From contig CALSFV010000038.1 of NCBI GenBank assembly GCA_943737045.1, positions 844,123 through 908,122 of the forward strand: a stretch of DNA of 64,000 bases. The letters are read 5' to 3'. The position numbers and the translations under genes were made by a program. Positions within the stretch are counted from its first letter, which is position 1, and each line of letters begins with the position of its first letter. This DNA comes from Parapristionchus giblindavisi. Taxonomy: Eukaryota; Nematoda; Chromadorea; Rhabditida; Diplogasteridae. Below the pieces are notes generated by a model. It was not told the origin of the DNA. It saw only the letters and a list, made by a program, of their open reading frames with translations, and searched no databases. This document shows, one piece after another, positions 23,901-36,240 of the stretch.

Positions 23901-26900
23901 TGGAAAATAACCAATCCAATCAAGTTAATTGCATAAAGAGAAGAGAATAAAGATAAAAGATAAAAGATCAAAGATCAAAGATCATTGGTAGATCATATCA
24001 ACTAATCTATAAACCAAGAATATGAGCAGTATTTCATGGAAAATAACCAATCCAATCAAGTTAATTTCATAAAGAGAAGAGAATAAAGATAAAAGATCAA
24101 AGATCAAAGATCAAAGATCATTGGTAGATCATATCAACTAATCTATAAACCAAGAATATGAGCAGTATTTCATGGAAAATAACCAATCCAATCAAGTTAA
24201 TTTCATAAAGAGAAGAGAATAAAGATAAAAGATCAAAGATCATAAGAATATTGTATAGAATATATAGTAACATACGTATATGAACAATTAGCTCTATCTT
24301 CACTCAATTGTCCATCTCCTATGATAGTCTCATATGGTAGTTCAGAATACGATTCAGCTATGTAGGCGAGATAACTGCAAAGAATATAATATAATGGACG
24401 ACATATTGAAAACAATGAAAAGTCTAATTCGATTTTATTCATCTAATAGAGATAAAAAGAAATGACTATTATACGTTTGAAGTTCTATCAAAACTATATT
24501 ATTATAATGAGATAATGGAATCATTCATTGATAACCTCTTAGTATCAGCAGTATTCCCATGAAGATTGTTTGCATATGCATTAGCCATTGTATCCATTAC
24601 GATATCTTTCGTTCGAGGAATTGAATCAATCGATACATTAGGAAGAAGAGGAACGATTGCTATGTAGTAACATCTGAAAGGATCAATCAATCAATAAAAT
24701 ATAGATTATCGATCAAATAGATACAGAATACTTACTTAATCGGTCCATTGGTCTCATCAGGAGGCTTATCAAATCGAAGGGCCAAATTTGTATTATTCTC
24801 TACAGTCTTTGAGAAGGGAATATCGATTGTATCGGGCTGAAGAATACAAAAGATTATATTGATTGATTCATTCGAATAAATAGCAAATCAATAGATCGAT
24901 AACTAACCTTATCAAAGTCAGTGATACAATTCTTTGTGAAATTAGCTCTAGATGATCTAGCTGCGGTATTCTCAGCCCATAAGGACACAGAATAATTACG
25001 ATTTGGCTGAAAATCAATAAATATCTATTAACTTATTCATAGAAAGCATATCAGCAATTGAAGCGACTAAAACGAGGTTGTAATGACTTCCTAAAAAATA
25101 AAATTATGAATATACAATCCATACCTTGAGTGGACCATATTTACATGAGAAGAAATCGTAGGGGAAATCAACTGGATTTATGCCTAAAATGAAATGAATT
25201 ATTTATCTATTCCTTATACTAAACAATATGATTAATAGATCGATGAATGAACAATCACAGTATACACTACAATCCTGATAAATATATAAATGAAACTAAC
25301 TATTCTCTGGTTTTTCATCTTCTCCAAAATTAGCACATTTCTCTTCAATAGAAGGAGGAAAATGATGAGGAACAGAAGAAGATAAAGGACTTCCATCTGC
25401 ATCATCTTCATCTATTAGAGATGGAGATATATGACGAAGTTCACCCTCTACTCGTACCTATCAATCATAAGAGATCAAAGATCAAATATTTTAAATTTGC
25501 TAAACTATAATATTATTTAGATAGTCTAATAGTGGTATAAGCCTAGAAAAACATTTAAAAAAAACAAAGATCAAATAGTTATCAACAATATCGGGAATAA
25601 TGCAAAAGTAACCGAGCAAATAATAAACAAATATAAAATTATAATGATATGAAAGGGAACATACATAATATTTAGTAATTCTTCCATTACTAACAGGAGG
25701 ACTTCTCCATTCAACATCACATACAAATCCTTCTAATGAATGTTGTACACGAACATCTTCTGGTTTAGGAGCATGAGGACCTACAATACATATCATATAC
25801 TTGTTTATCTTATTTTATAGTTAAGTGAGAAACATCGAAATGTGAAATAGCCTATAGTCTATGGGAAGAGGGTGAAACATGAATCCGATAGGGTAGATTA
25901 CAAAAGTTAAAATATTGATTGATTACAAGTAACATACGTGCATCTCCAGTCTGGAAGTTTTGAGAGAATTTGAATGGTTCAGATAATCCATCGACAACAG
26001 TTATGAACATTGTATATGGAGTAGCTGGACGAAGATCCTGAAGATGATAAGGATATCGAATCAGTCAGAGAATACTAAGATCATTTGGAAGAAGAAGAAT
26101 AGATTAGTGTACAACGACTTAAGATCAGAAGTGGATTAGGAAATGATCAATCATGCTACAAGACTCAAAGATCAAAGATCATTAAGTAGACAAAGGTGGA
26201 TACCCTGAACTTCTATCAACATCTCGTACCTGTATGACAATAGGTGAACTCGCATTTTCTTGCTTCCATACCTCTTGTCCATTTCTATCTGTACGACGAA
26301 CGAGTCTAGAAGAGATCAAATATCAAGTGAAATATTAAAAGATCAAAGATCAACTCAAGACAAATATCAGAAAAGTAAACAAGGTAAAGATCAAAGATCA
26401 AAGAAATACATACCTCAAATCAACGATGAGAGTAGGTTCATTGTCCAGTTTTGTCCATGAAACTTCAGCATGAGTTGCATTGGGAACAATTGCAAACTCT
26501 TGAATACTTCGAGGAGCTGAAATGATAAGGATTATTGAATGAATAAATGAATAGATCATATTGATTGACCATAACCACAATAGAAGCAATAGATCGATAG
26601 ATAGGAAGAAGGCATAGATAGATAGAGCGCATGCTTGGGATATTAGGGAAAGGAAGAAAGGATCAGAAGGAATTACACGACGATGATCACACGATACCAC
26701 GACAGGAAGAAGATTACGGTAGATGAACCTGTTGTAGGTCGACGAGCTTTCTTTGCACGATGGAAGGTATCAGGAGGAAGAGAGGGAGAGGGAGAGATTG
26801 AAGAAGGAGAGGGAGAGGGAGAGATTGAAGAAGGAGAGGGAGAGGGAGAGATTGAAGAAGGAGAGGGGGAGACAGCAAGATATGAATGGAATCGTCTAGG

Positions 26901-27562
26901 GGCAGATATTAAAGAAGAAGAAGGACCATGATGGGAATGATGACGAAGAGGATGAAGAATAGCACCTATACGACGTTCTGAAACATTCAATGGATGGAGG
27001 GGATAGATCAAGAATCAATCGATAGATCAAAGATCAATCCATTATAATAAGTAGATAAGTGGAGGGTGTATAAGTGTCGTCTGGAGTGGATCCCGCCACT
27101 TGTAGCAAATCCCAAAAGGAAAAAAGCGATTCTGATACATTTTTTTGTGTAAAAGACCCTTTCCTTGTTTTTGCCATTTCAAAGATCCCGTAAACCCTAG
27201 ATTCGGATAGAAAAAGGTCCCGAAATCTATCCTTTTATCCACTGATGAGAATATTAGGGAAAGATCAATGATCAGACGAATAACGACAACAAAGACACAG
27301 AGAACATAAGGATAATTACAATTACAATTATAATTACAAGAGACATCACCTACCCCATTATTTAATCGAATGATCTGTATGTTGATACTATAGATATAAG
27401 AGTACCTTTAACAGTAACAGTCACTTTATCCTCTATTGGTTCATTCTTTGTTGATCGAAGTTGACATGAATATGAACCACTATCGGCTAATTGAGCATTC
27501 GGAATACGAAGGATCCAACACCATGGAGATGTTACACGAACCTGAAGTCAATCAATCGATCG

Positions 27563-27619
<57 letters not shown>

Positions 27620-29374
27620 AACATATAAATATGATCTCTCATAGATAGTACAATCGTAACAAGAATATCAACAACATTTCCGCATTACCCTTACTATTTC
27701 CATCTCTAGTCATTCTTACCAATCACGAATTATCCTATACAACTATTCTTATTTTATCATCCATATACTTTATTTATATCAACATTTATATAAATAGAAC
27801 TATAAATAGAAGGGTAAAAGACTGAAATACCTCATCAAATGGATTCGATGCTGCTTCACGGACAATTGTTGTGTTTTGAATGAATTGAACCTAGAAAACA
27901 ATCAATCATCAATCAATCAATCAATATTCTCCATCAAAACAAACGCATTCAGCGAATCTATCATGACTACCATTACCATCATTCCAATGACTTCAAATAT
28001 CCAAATCAATGAATAATCAATAAATGAATAATAACCAACTCCATTATGATCCAATAGTCTAGTTGGATCCATATTCGTACAACAAAACATAGTGATATCA
28101 GCTCCACGAAATACGATAGATGAGGGATGGACGAGCATCTTCACGTTTAGTTCACCTTTAATTGAAAGAATGAGAGAATATCATGAGAATAGACTAAATC
28201 ACAAAAAAGAAATAAAAACAAGATGAGAGAACACAAAAATGTAAAAGCAAAATGTGTTTTTTAAACTTTTGTACAGAGCGAGTTTAAGACTGAAAACATA
28301 TGATGATGTTAGCAATTATTGCTTATAATGATAAATTGATTGATTGGCATGATAATAATGAACCTACGTTTATCACATTTGATTGGTAACATCTTCTGAT
28401 CCATATTAGAGAATTTTGTAGGCATAGCTGATGAATCAAACATTGGAGGACATGCACAAACTCCTTGTGTTGATCTACCATCTTGTAACTACAATATTGA
28501 TTGATTCATATTGATTGAATGATAATCGATAGAAGGAACTTACATAATGACAAATGGGCTCATTCATATCATATCGATCTTTGTAATATTGATCCATTGT
28601 GAGACAAGGAGCAAGACGAGATCGATACCGTCCAGTTGACTTCTTTATACCACATGACACGGGGATATCTGTAATCATTATTGATTCATTCATATTGATA
28701 TATTAATTCAATAATCAATAAAATTCAAATATTGGCTAATCATTTTTCTATCAAATAAACACTACATTAAATCAATAGTTCATATGGAAATCAATCAATA
28801 GTTTCTAAGGTAATGAAATATAGTTAGTAAAGTATTTGACATACGAGAAGGACAACTTCCAGGACATAGACATCTACCGTATCCATCTTTCCCTTTCTGA
28901 CATACTCCATTATGAACACAATCATGATTTGAATCACAACGAGGAAGACCTAGACAAAGATCAAAGATCAAAGATCAATCAATAGATACAGTATACCTAG
29001 ATCATCAGCATTTAATATTCTACTAGAATTAGTTGAATCATCTCCATCTTCAATATCTTCATTACTATAATCAGCAGATGATGCATTGACGGATATGAAC
29101 ATATCTTAAATAATCAATAACATCAATCAATAATATCTTCAATCAATCAATAATTCCCTTCCCAATTACTTTTCACATATCATCGCCATGATCACACAAG
29201 AAATCGCTGAATCTTCTTCAGTATAAATAAACTACACTTACAACAATTAAGTAATAATAGTATATATAATAGTCGATATCCTCCTCTTCCTCTAATCATT
29301 TCTCGTCGTCGACTTCGAATACTTGAACTATCTCCTTCTTTCATTTTACTTCTACTTTGATTCTTACGAATCAT
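17907..29374 (-). CDS. clr-1: CLR-1-like receptor protein tyrosine phosphatase
   Basis: Forty exons in unbroken phase (first 29242-29374, last 17907-17966) give 1508 residues. In order: a signal sequence with a long basic n-region ([10 protein letters not shown]); a Cys-rich EGF/Kazal-like part (CDSNHDC...CPGSC); one Ig domain ([10 protein letters not shown] to DSGSYSCQL); a low-complexity SPSPSS insert; fibronectin III repeats from APRSIQEF to the juxtamembrane [10 protein letters not shown]; a transmembrane helix (exon 22950-23043); phosphatase D1 with [20 protein letters not shown] and [11 protein letters not shown]; and D2, where the loop reads [11 protein letters not shown]1 should dephosphorylate phosphotyrosine; D2 lacks both Cys and Arg and should be inactive. 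D1 has WND instead of the usual WPD. One Ig, few FN3 repeats and tandem PTP domains fit nematode CLR-1, an attenuator of FGF-receptor signalling, better than LAR/PTP-3. The exon 1 start follows TTACAG, so trans-splicing or a 5' exon is possible. Confidence 0.85.
18100..18175. repeat. GAGAGG tract in last phosphatase intron
   Basis: Purine-rich tract inside the 528-bp final intron (17967-18494) of the phosphatase gene, about ten times the usual intron length. Confidence 0.8.
21519..21948. mobile_element. 430-bp foldback (MITE-like) element in phosphatase intron
   Basis: Two arms of about 195 bases, 21519-21716 and about 21757-21948, are imperfect inverted copies around a 40-base loop. The left end AATTTTCTGTAAATAGCACT pairs with the right end read in reverse, AATTTTCTGGAAATAGCACT. 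Internal landmarks such as CTCGGTTCCCTGACTAGTTA occur in both arms. No open frame. It enlarges the intron between exons 21987-22061 and 21296-21396. I see no clear target duplication, so the superfamily is undetermined. Confidence 0.9.
23699..24245. repeat. four-copy VNTR, 123-138 bp unit, in phosphatase intron
   Basis: Four near-identical units start at CATTGGTAGATC near 23725, 23848, 23981 and 24119. The unit bodies are almost identical. Spacing differs (123, 133, 138) because a GATCAAA/GATAAAA heptamer run between units varies in copy number. It lies between exons 23593-23695 and 24276-24374. Confidence 0.93.
26781..26877 (-). repeat. 27-bp coding repeat in the phosphatase, SPSPSPSSI x3
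   Basis: The GAGAGG-type repeat common between genes is here inside exon 26729-26977. The unit is 27 bases (ATTGAAG at 26797, 26824 and 26851), so the reading frame is kept and nine residues (SPSPSPSSI in permuted form) repeat. It places a flexible Ser/Pro linker between the Ig domain and the first fibronectin repeat. Confidence 0.85.
27556..27618. repeat. (AATC)n microsatellite
   Basis: About 14 AATC units at the 5' side (plus coordinates) of a phosphatase intron. Shorter AATC/ATTG runs occur in many introns of the window. Confidence 0.9.
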
Positions 29375-30351
29375 ATTATCTGTAATCAGAAATAATAAGG
29401 GATGATACGAGATGGAATTGATCCAATATCAAACTAATCGATAATAGTATAAAGATTATATTGAATAGAATTGAAGAGATTGAAAGTTAGAGTGACCAAA
29501 GGTACTCTTTCACGTAGAACCAAACCACAGTTGTCGTATCAGTCTCTCCCTCTCCCTCTCCCTCTGACTTCAACTCTCTACCTCTCACATAGTCTCCATC
29601 TCTTTCGTGATCTCTTTTCCACTACTACAACATCTCTTACACATCCCATTGTCAGTCCCTCTCCTTCCTCTCTTATACAGTTAAATCCATATCCTCTGAT
29701 TGAATAGATCATCTTCTTCTTCCTTCTCATCATCGACATCAAAGAAGAAGGAGAAGGTCTCATCTCATTCATTTCCTTTCATTCATTCATTAGAACATGC
29801 AAACATTTCCTTCTCCCTCTCCCTTTATGGTGTGTACTACTAATCTGTATAGCATGTCTGTCACGCAAACCAATCTTGGTTCCAGAATGAGAGAGAGGAA
29901 TGGGAGAGGGAGAGTAAGAGGGAGAGGGAGAGGGAGAGGGAGAGAATAGAGCTAGTGGACATGGAGGGACTGGCTAGTATTGTTCACAAGGACGTCTCCA
30001 GAGGATTACAAGAGGGAGAGAGGAGGAGGAGGAAGATGAAGTACTTGAACATGTAATACATAGTAATACAATAGGAATGAATTAATACATCGAGTTCATA
30101 ATTAATTTGTATGATCATAATCAAAATAAATTAATAATTAAATATTAAATATTAAACTAACATGATATGATATGACTCATAATGAGTCTATTCTCTCTGA
30201 TCTCAACTTCATCCGAATATGAAAGAGATGATGATGATAATGGAGACACTTCTAATGGAGATGAAGATGATGAAGGATAGATCTGAATAGAGATCAAAGA
30301 TCAAAGATCAAGGAATGAAGTTGGAATAACAACGGAGATCAAAGATCAACC

Positions 30352-30388
30352 GAAATTCACAATCGATCAAAGATCGATTGTGAATTTC
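30352..30388. other. perfect 17-bp-stem hairpin
   Basis: GAAATTCACAATCGATC, three bases AAA, then its exact reverse complement. It is flanked by GATCAAAGATC runs, the motif seen in many introns, so it may have arisen by inversion or slippage around the palindromic GATC. Confidence 0.9.
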
Positions 30389-30515
30389 AGAACCAAATGA
30401 AGGAATAGATCAATGAAAGATCAAATAAATGGAATAATAGAGATAATTGAGATATCTTAAGAAAACATGATATGTGATTGACACGATGAACCTATTAGAA
30501 GGAGAGGGAGAGGAA

Positions 30516-30519
30516 GAGG

Positions 30520-30567
<48 letters not shown>

Positions 30568-30591
30568 GAGAGAGATAGAGAGAGAGATAGA

Positions 30592-30649
<58 letters not shown>

Positions 30650-30656
30650 GATAGAG

Positions 30657-30745
<89 letters not shown>
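30516..30745. repeat. (GA)n / (GATA) microsatellite
   Basis: About 230 bases of AGAGAG interrupted by periodic ATAG. Its minus-strand frame (Leu/Ser/Tyr repeats) is a repeat product. Confidence 0.95.
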
Positions 30746-33700
30746 CAAATGAGGAAAGAGGAAAGAGATAGAGGGAGAGAGTAATCCCGTCAGAAATGTG
30801 AACAAGTTAAGAAAAGGAAGAGAATGCAAAACGAATACGAAGAAAGAAGACAGGAATGTCAATGAGCCATGTTCGAGATGATGAAGAGGGAGAGGGAGAG
30901 GGAGAGAGAGAATAAGGAGAGGGAGAGGGAGAGAATAAAGAGAGGGAGAGAATAAGGAGAGGGGGAGAATAAGGAGAGGGAGAGAATAAGGAGAGGGAGA
31001 GAGGGGTCAAAAGGGAGAGAGAGAAGAATAGATGGAACGGGGATGAATCATTCATCGTTATGCAAGAATTGAATAGATCGAAACATATGTACAATCAATA
31101 ATGGCAGTAGTACTGTAGTTAAAGAAAGTGTGAAGATGATTGAATATCATCATCACATCTATCCCTCTCTCTCTCATTCATTCGTCCTTCTCTATTGATG
31201 ATGCATCCATCAAGTCAGACCCCATTCCAATACACTTTGGATAGAGGGAGAAGGAGAGATCCAAGAGGGAGAGGGAGAGATCCAAGAGGGAGAGGGAGAG
31301 GGAGAGATCCAAGAGGGAGAGGGAGAGATAACTCTTGGCACAAGGCCAATTACTCGTAGAGGGAGAGAGATACCAAATATCGTAATGTATCTCTTCCTCT
31401 ATCTGGATTGAATAAGACTGAATGATAAATGATGGATATGCAGTGAATGATGGATATGCAAATGATATCTAATATAAAGGAAGAAGAAGAATGTAAATGA
31501 TGAAGAAGATATGAGAATGAGAACGAAGAGAAAAGATACAAAAAGAATCATTCAAAAGACCTAGATGTCTTCATATATAGAAAAACAATCGAGAAAATAT
31601 GGTAAATCAATCATTATATTGATAGATTATTCCATATATTCCTCATTACTCTTCTAATCTCTTCATCATTCCATCCTCTATCCATCTCTATCTCTTCATT
31701 CTATTCATTCAATCTATTCTTTATTCTCATCGTTCATTATATATCAACGAAGCAAAAGGGAAACGAACGAGCAGGAAATGGACTATCCCCTATCTCTCCC
31801 TCTATCTCTATCTCTCCCTCTACCTCCATCTCTCCCCTCCCTCTGCCTCTATCCCCTCTCGCTCTCCCTCCCTCTATCCCTCTCTCTCCTCCTAGAGTAC
31901 TCCCTTCACTTTTCCTCTCAATCACAGTTGCAATTTGATAAGGAGAGAGAGAGAATAAGATAGACTTCCTTTCCTATCTCTCTATCATTACTCTATTATA
32001 CATGGATGGATTAATACATCATCAACATCCAGCTTATGACAACTACATCTTATGAGATGAGAAGGAGAAAGATCAAAGATCAAAGATAAATTGAGTAAAT
32101 GAAGAGGACAAAGTATGTAGAAACTGTGAGAATGAATGTAATGAAGAATGTGATAGAATAGAATGAGAGAAGAAGAAGAAAGGACAAGCCAGTTTAGTAG
32201 TTGAAATGAATGAATGAATGAATGAATCGAGTAGAACAATCATGACAAACGATAATAACAATCAATTCACATATAGGAATACAATACAATGATATGATAT
32301 TAATCAATCAATATTGTTCAATATCGATCGATTGATAGATTGACTTATTCTGTCAATTAGAAGTAACCACATCTGGTCAAATCTATCGTAAGCAACAAAT
32401 GAACGAAAGAAGAAGAAGAGAATGAATAGAGTAAAGAAATAGATGACTTAGAACATACTAGATTAGATTGATTAACGAAATGATCAAGCACTAATCAATC
32501 GATAATTGAATAACTAAGATTTGTTTATTGAAATGAATAAATGAAAGAGTATTCATAGATAGACATTGAGTACTACGAGTACAGATAAAGAAAGTAAAGA
32601 TGTACTATAAGTGTGATGAGTGCAGATCATCTTATATCTAGAGATAATATTGATTGATTTATCTCATATAATGGATTACTGTAACCATAACCATTTGATC
32701 AATACCGGAAAGATGGGAATAAATATAACGATGAATCACCTTAATTCACATATATGGAGCACAATTCAAATGATCAAATACAGAAATGAGTATATGAGTT
32801 GAACTAGAAATGATAATCCATATCTCTAAGCAACCATATATTAAATGAGAAGACATGATAAATGTATACGGCATGGACTCAAGAAAGAATAGAATATATC
32901 GAGATTAACAACTAAAATCGCATAATTAATTATATTGCAATCGATAATTAACGAGAATAGCTAGTATAATTAGTATAGTAATGAGAATTGAGAAAGATAC
33001 TACTACGATATGCATGAGATGTCTATGTGTGGTACTGCTAGAATAGAAGAGAAGAAGGAATATATGGATGAAGAGAAGAGATTCATATACAATGGATACT
33101 GAAGAAGAGGACATTCATGTCGAGTTAGATGAGGTACTCATTCAAGAGGGAGAGGGAAAGGGAGAGGGAGAGGGAGAGAGGGAGAGATTCAAGAGGGAGA
33201 GAGGAAGATAAGCATAGAGTGAACAATGACCCCCGTCTATCCACTCTTGTTCCGTCAGAATTTATTACTCGTCCCAACAGAGAAGAAAGAGGAAGAATAA
33301 GAATAGTCTATTCAGTATACTTCCATACTATGACTCATTCAACATATATCATAAACGGTATGATTGATAATACAAGATCATTCATATCCAGAACATAAAT
33401 GCACTGACGGAACGGGAATACAATACGTGGGCGGCATTGCAGCTAGCGATTTTGGTACCCAACTCAACAAGTTTAGCCAAAATTCATTCAAAAAAATGAA
33501 AACCATTTAGACAAAATCCAATCGAATATGAAATTTTTGCGTCCGACCAATCCAATTTTAATTTCCACAAGGGTTGATCACGTATGAGGAATACATTGAA
33601 GACTAGAAGATATAGAATGGATAAATGGAGAATATATTGTATTGAGAAGATAAGGAGATCGTCAATCCAACTATTCTCAAGTATTGAAAAGGTCTATGTA

Positions 33701-34016
33701 AACTTTCTCACTCCCTCCTTCCTCTCTCTCTCTCTCTCTTCACATTCACGTTTCTCACACTTCTTATCCCATCTGATTCACAATCTGAATAAATTAAGAC
33801 GATTAAAAAGGAAAAGAGCTAAAATACACAAATTGTTTCTAAACGAATAAAGCAGTAGTAACAGTATAAGAGGAATAAATGGATTGAAAACAAATAAAAA
33901 TGTGTGTGAGAGAGCGGAATAATTAGGAGCTTGAAATGAGAAAAAGGAACTAGGAGAAACTGGAGAAAAGGACAGAGAACAATCCTCTTTTACGGGCGTT
34001 CTCTCTTCTATCTCTC

Positions 34017-34049
<33 letters not shown>

Positions 34050-35495
34050 CTTCTTTCCCTCTAGAGTGACCAGTCACTAGGCACGATCGATCTCTCACTC
34101 TCCAAACCTCCTCTCTCCCCCTCTAGACCTAGTCTCCCTCTCTATCCTCATTGGTAAGCCCGGTGTCCAGTCCAGACGTCGGATAATTGAAAAGAGCGGT
34201 GACTAGGTGACTGGCTTCTTCTTCTCTCAAGGGAGAATCTTCATTTTCTGTCAATCATATCCATTCACTCATAATGATGAGGTATCTCAACCATACAAGT
34301 AAAATATGAAATGGATATGTTGATTATATTAGGAAACCTCGTCTATGTGCACAACTTAGGATAGTAATGATTAGCTCATCTAAGATAGTGCAGAGTAAAT
34401 GATTGGAGTAGTCTGCAAATCAGATCATTCATAGTGATTTTACAATGGCCACTTTTGATATTGTATGATAAGGGAGTGGACGAAAGAAGATTTAGTACCA
34501 TTAATCATTGAGTGTTCGATGAAAACAATTAGAGAAGAGGAAGGCCGATAAGAGATCAAGCAGTTAATCATATAAGTCAATGAGAAGAGGAAGAACAATG
34601 GAGAAGATGTCTAATACTATGCATAATCTGATTAATTGTCATCAATGATTGATATTCTACATCGAAATGCATAAAGCAAACAAAGGAAGAAAGAATTGGA
34701 ACGAGAAAACAAAGAATATTATTGATTCATAACGGAAGTAGAAAAATTCTAAGAAAAATCAATGAAATCAGTTATTTTTTCCTGCAAGTGCGGGAATTCA
34801 AATTCAATACAGTATACCTACGCAATAACTAAATCTTTTTTTCTCGTATTTTTTACATTTTATTATTTTTTCGTCGTATTGATTACTTCGAATAATTGAA
34901 GAAATCAATGGATAAAGTGGATTGGGAATAGATTGTAGATGATAGAAAGGAGAAAAGACGAGTTAGTGAAAGGAGCGTAAGTGGTAGAGAGTGGATAGAG
35001 AAATAAAGTATGATCACAATCAATACATTATCATACTATCTCTGTTTATGTCTATCTATATATCATATCAACTCGTTTTCCTTTTCAATCTCATACAATT
35101 CAATAAGATTAAAACGCAGACGAATATTTAAATGACTTTTATTAAATAATAATATATTATAATAAGGCACGAAAAGGTACTAATAAAGTGATAGAGAGAG
35201 AGGAGTGAATCGTGTCTATTCTCTCTATAGAGACTATATCACTTCCGGTTTTTTCTGTCTTTATCTCTATACTCTCTCACTTTCCTTCCCTCTATCATCT
35301 TCATTCCATTCTATGCCAAAATAATCAATCAATAACTTCATTTCGAAGTACCGACAATTAGTTTATTATGATATTAGTATGATTATTTGGAAAATTATTG
35401 AGAAACTGATAAGTTCCATCGTCTTTGACCATGTTTGAAGAAGGTTTAGGAGGTGGCTCACATCAATCGATAATGTTGATTAGACGAAATAATAG

Positions 35496-35639
35496 TTAGA
35501 GGTAGGAAATAGTAACAGGCAAAACTGTTTTACATAGTCCCACTTCTCTTTCATTAGAAGTTTTAGCAGCTTCATCAAGTACCAAGCAAATCAAGTTGAG
35601 GTCATGTAACTTATCTGATGCCTTCGACGTCATAAACAT
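35496..35639 (-). pseudogene. SF1 helicase-like relic (Walker B segment)
   Basis: A 47-residue open stretch contains LICLVLDEAAKTSNEREVGL, which resembles the Walker B region (hydrophobic-DEA) of UPF1-like superfamily 1 helicases, where DEA is followed by a Glu-containing segment. No Walker A or other helicase motifs are in frame nearby, and stops close it on both sides. Best read as a fragment of a degenerate helicase gene or helicase-bearing transposon. Similarity is judged by eye. Confidence 0.35.
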
Positions 35640-35887
35640 ATGAGAAAAAAAATTATAAAAATAGTCTGAACGAATTAAATAGTGATCTGAAGCGCGAGAT
35701 CTGGCAACTTCCTAGTTTTATCGGCTTCGGCCGTACATGATCTGTTCATATCGGAACGATTTAAATATTGTAACTGTTGTTTCAAAAAAACATCTAAACG
35801 TTTCAAAAATTTTCTTTTTTCAATTTACATTGTTTAGTTAGTATAAGAATAATGATCTGAAACGAATTTTTTTTGAATGGCAGTCTC

Positions 35888-36240
35888 CCTTTAAAGGTGG
35901 AGACCCGCGAATGATCATGTAAATCTCTTACATCTCGCTTATGCAAGTGTCTAGTGATTTGCAAGAAGATAGGAAGACTACCCATCGCTCTCTTAGCGTA
36001 GTGGTAAAACTTCTGACTAGAAAGCGCATGGTCGCGGGTTCGAATCCTATTGCCGAACTTCCCTATTTTCAAAAAGCGTGCCTTTGCCTGAGTTTGATTG
36101 CATGATTCATTCATGATTCTAGCGATCAATAAGCTGAATTAGCTTAAAATAAATAGTGTACGGTATGTAGAATAACTTTTGCTATCATTCTGTCTTCACA
36201 GTTTGTTCACGAAAATATTCGCGGGAGTCCACCTTTAAGG
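35888..36240. mobile_element. small inverted-repeat element with tRNA-like core
   Basis: The left terminus TTAAAGGTGGAGACCCGCGAA at about 35890 matches the reverse of the right terminus near 36217-36238 (TTAAAGGTGGACTCCCGCGAA) with three central mismatches. The interior contains a tRNA-like sequence at about 35985-36055. No protein frame. It resembles a MITE or a tRNA-derived short element; the same terminal motif recurs near 56124 and 56422. Confidence 0.7.
35985..36055 (+). tRNA. degenerate tRNA-like sequence (A box and B box)
   Basis: Contains TTAGCGTAGTGGTAAAAC, a good A box, and 35 bases on GGGTTCGAATCC, a perfect B box. The T stem is weak (GCGGG against CCTAT), the acceptor stem (GCTCTCT against TGCCGAA) does not pair and the anticodon stem is poor. 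It is therefore a pseudo-tRNA or the head of a tRNA-derived element rather than a working tRNA gene, though the polymerase III promoter boxes look intact. Confidence 0.5.

Noticed and set aside
30410..31094. Two long minus-strand Ser/Leu/Pro frames
   Set aside because: Products of the (GA)n and GAGAGG arrays.
34066..34216. Short inverted repeat around CCAGTCAC/GTGACTGG
   Set aside because: Match is only about 14 bases with gaps; too weak to call an element.
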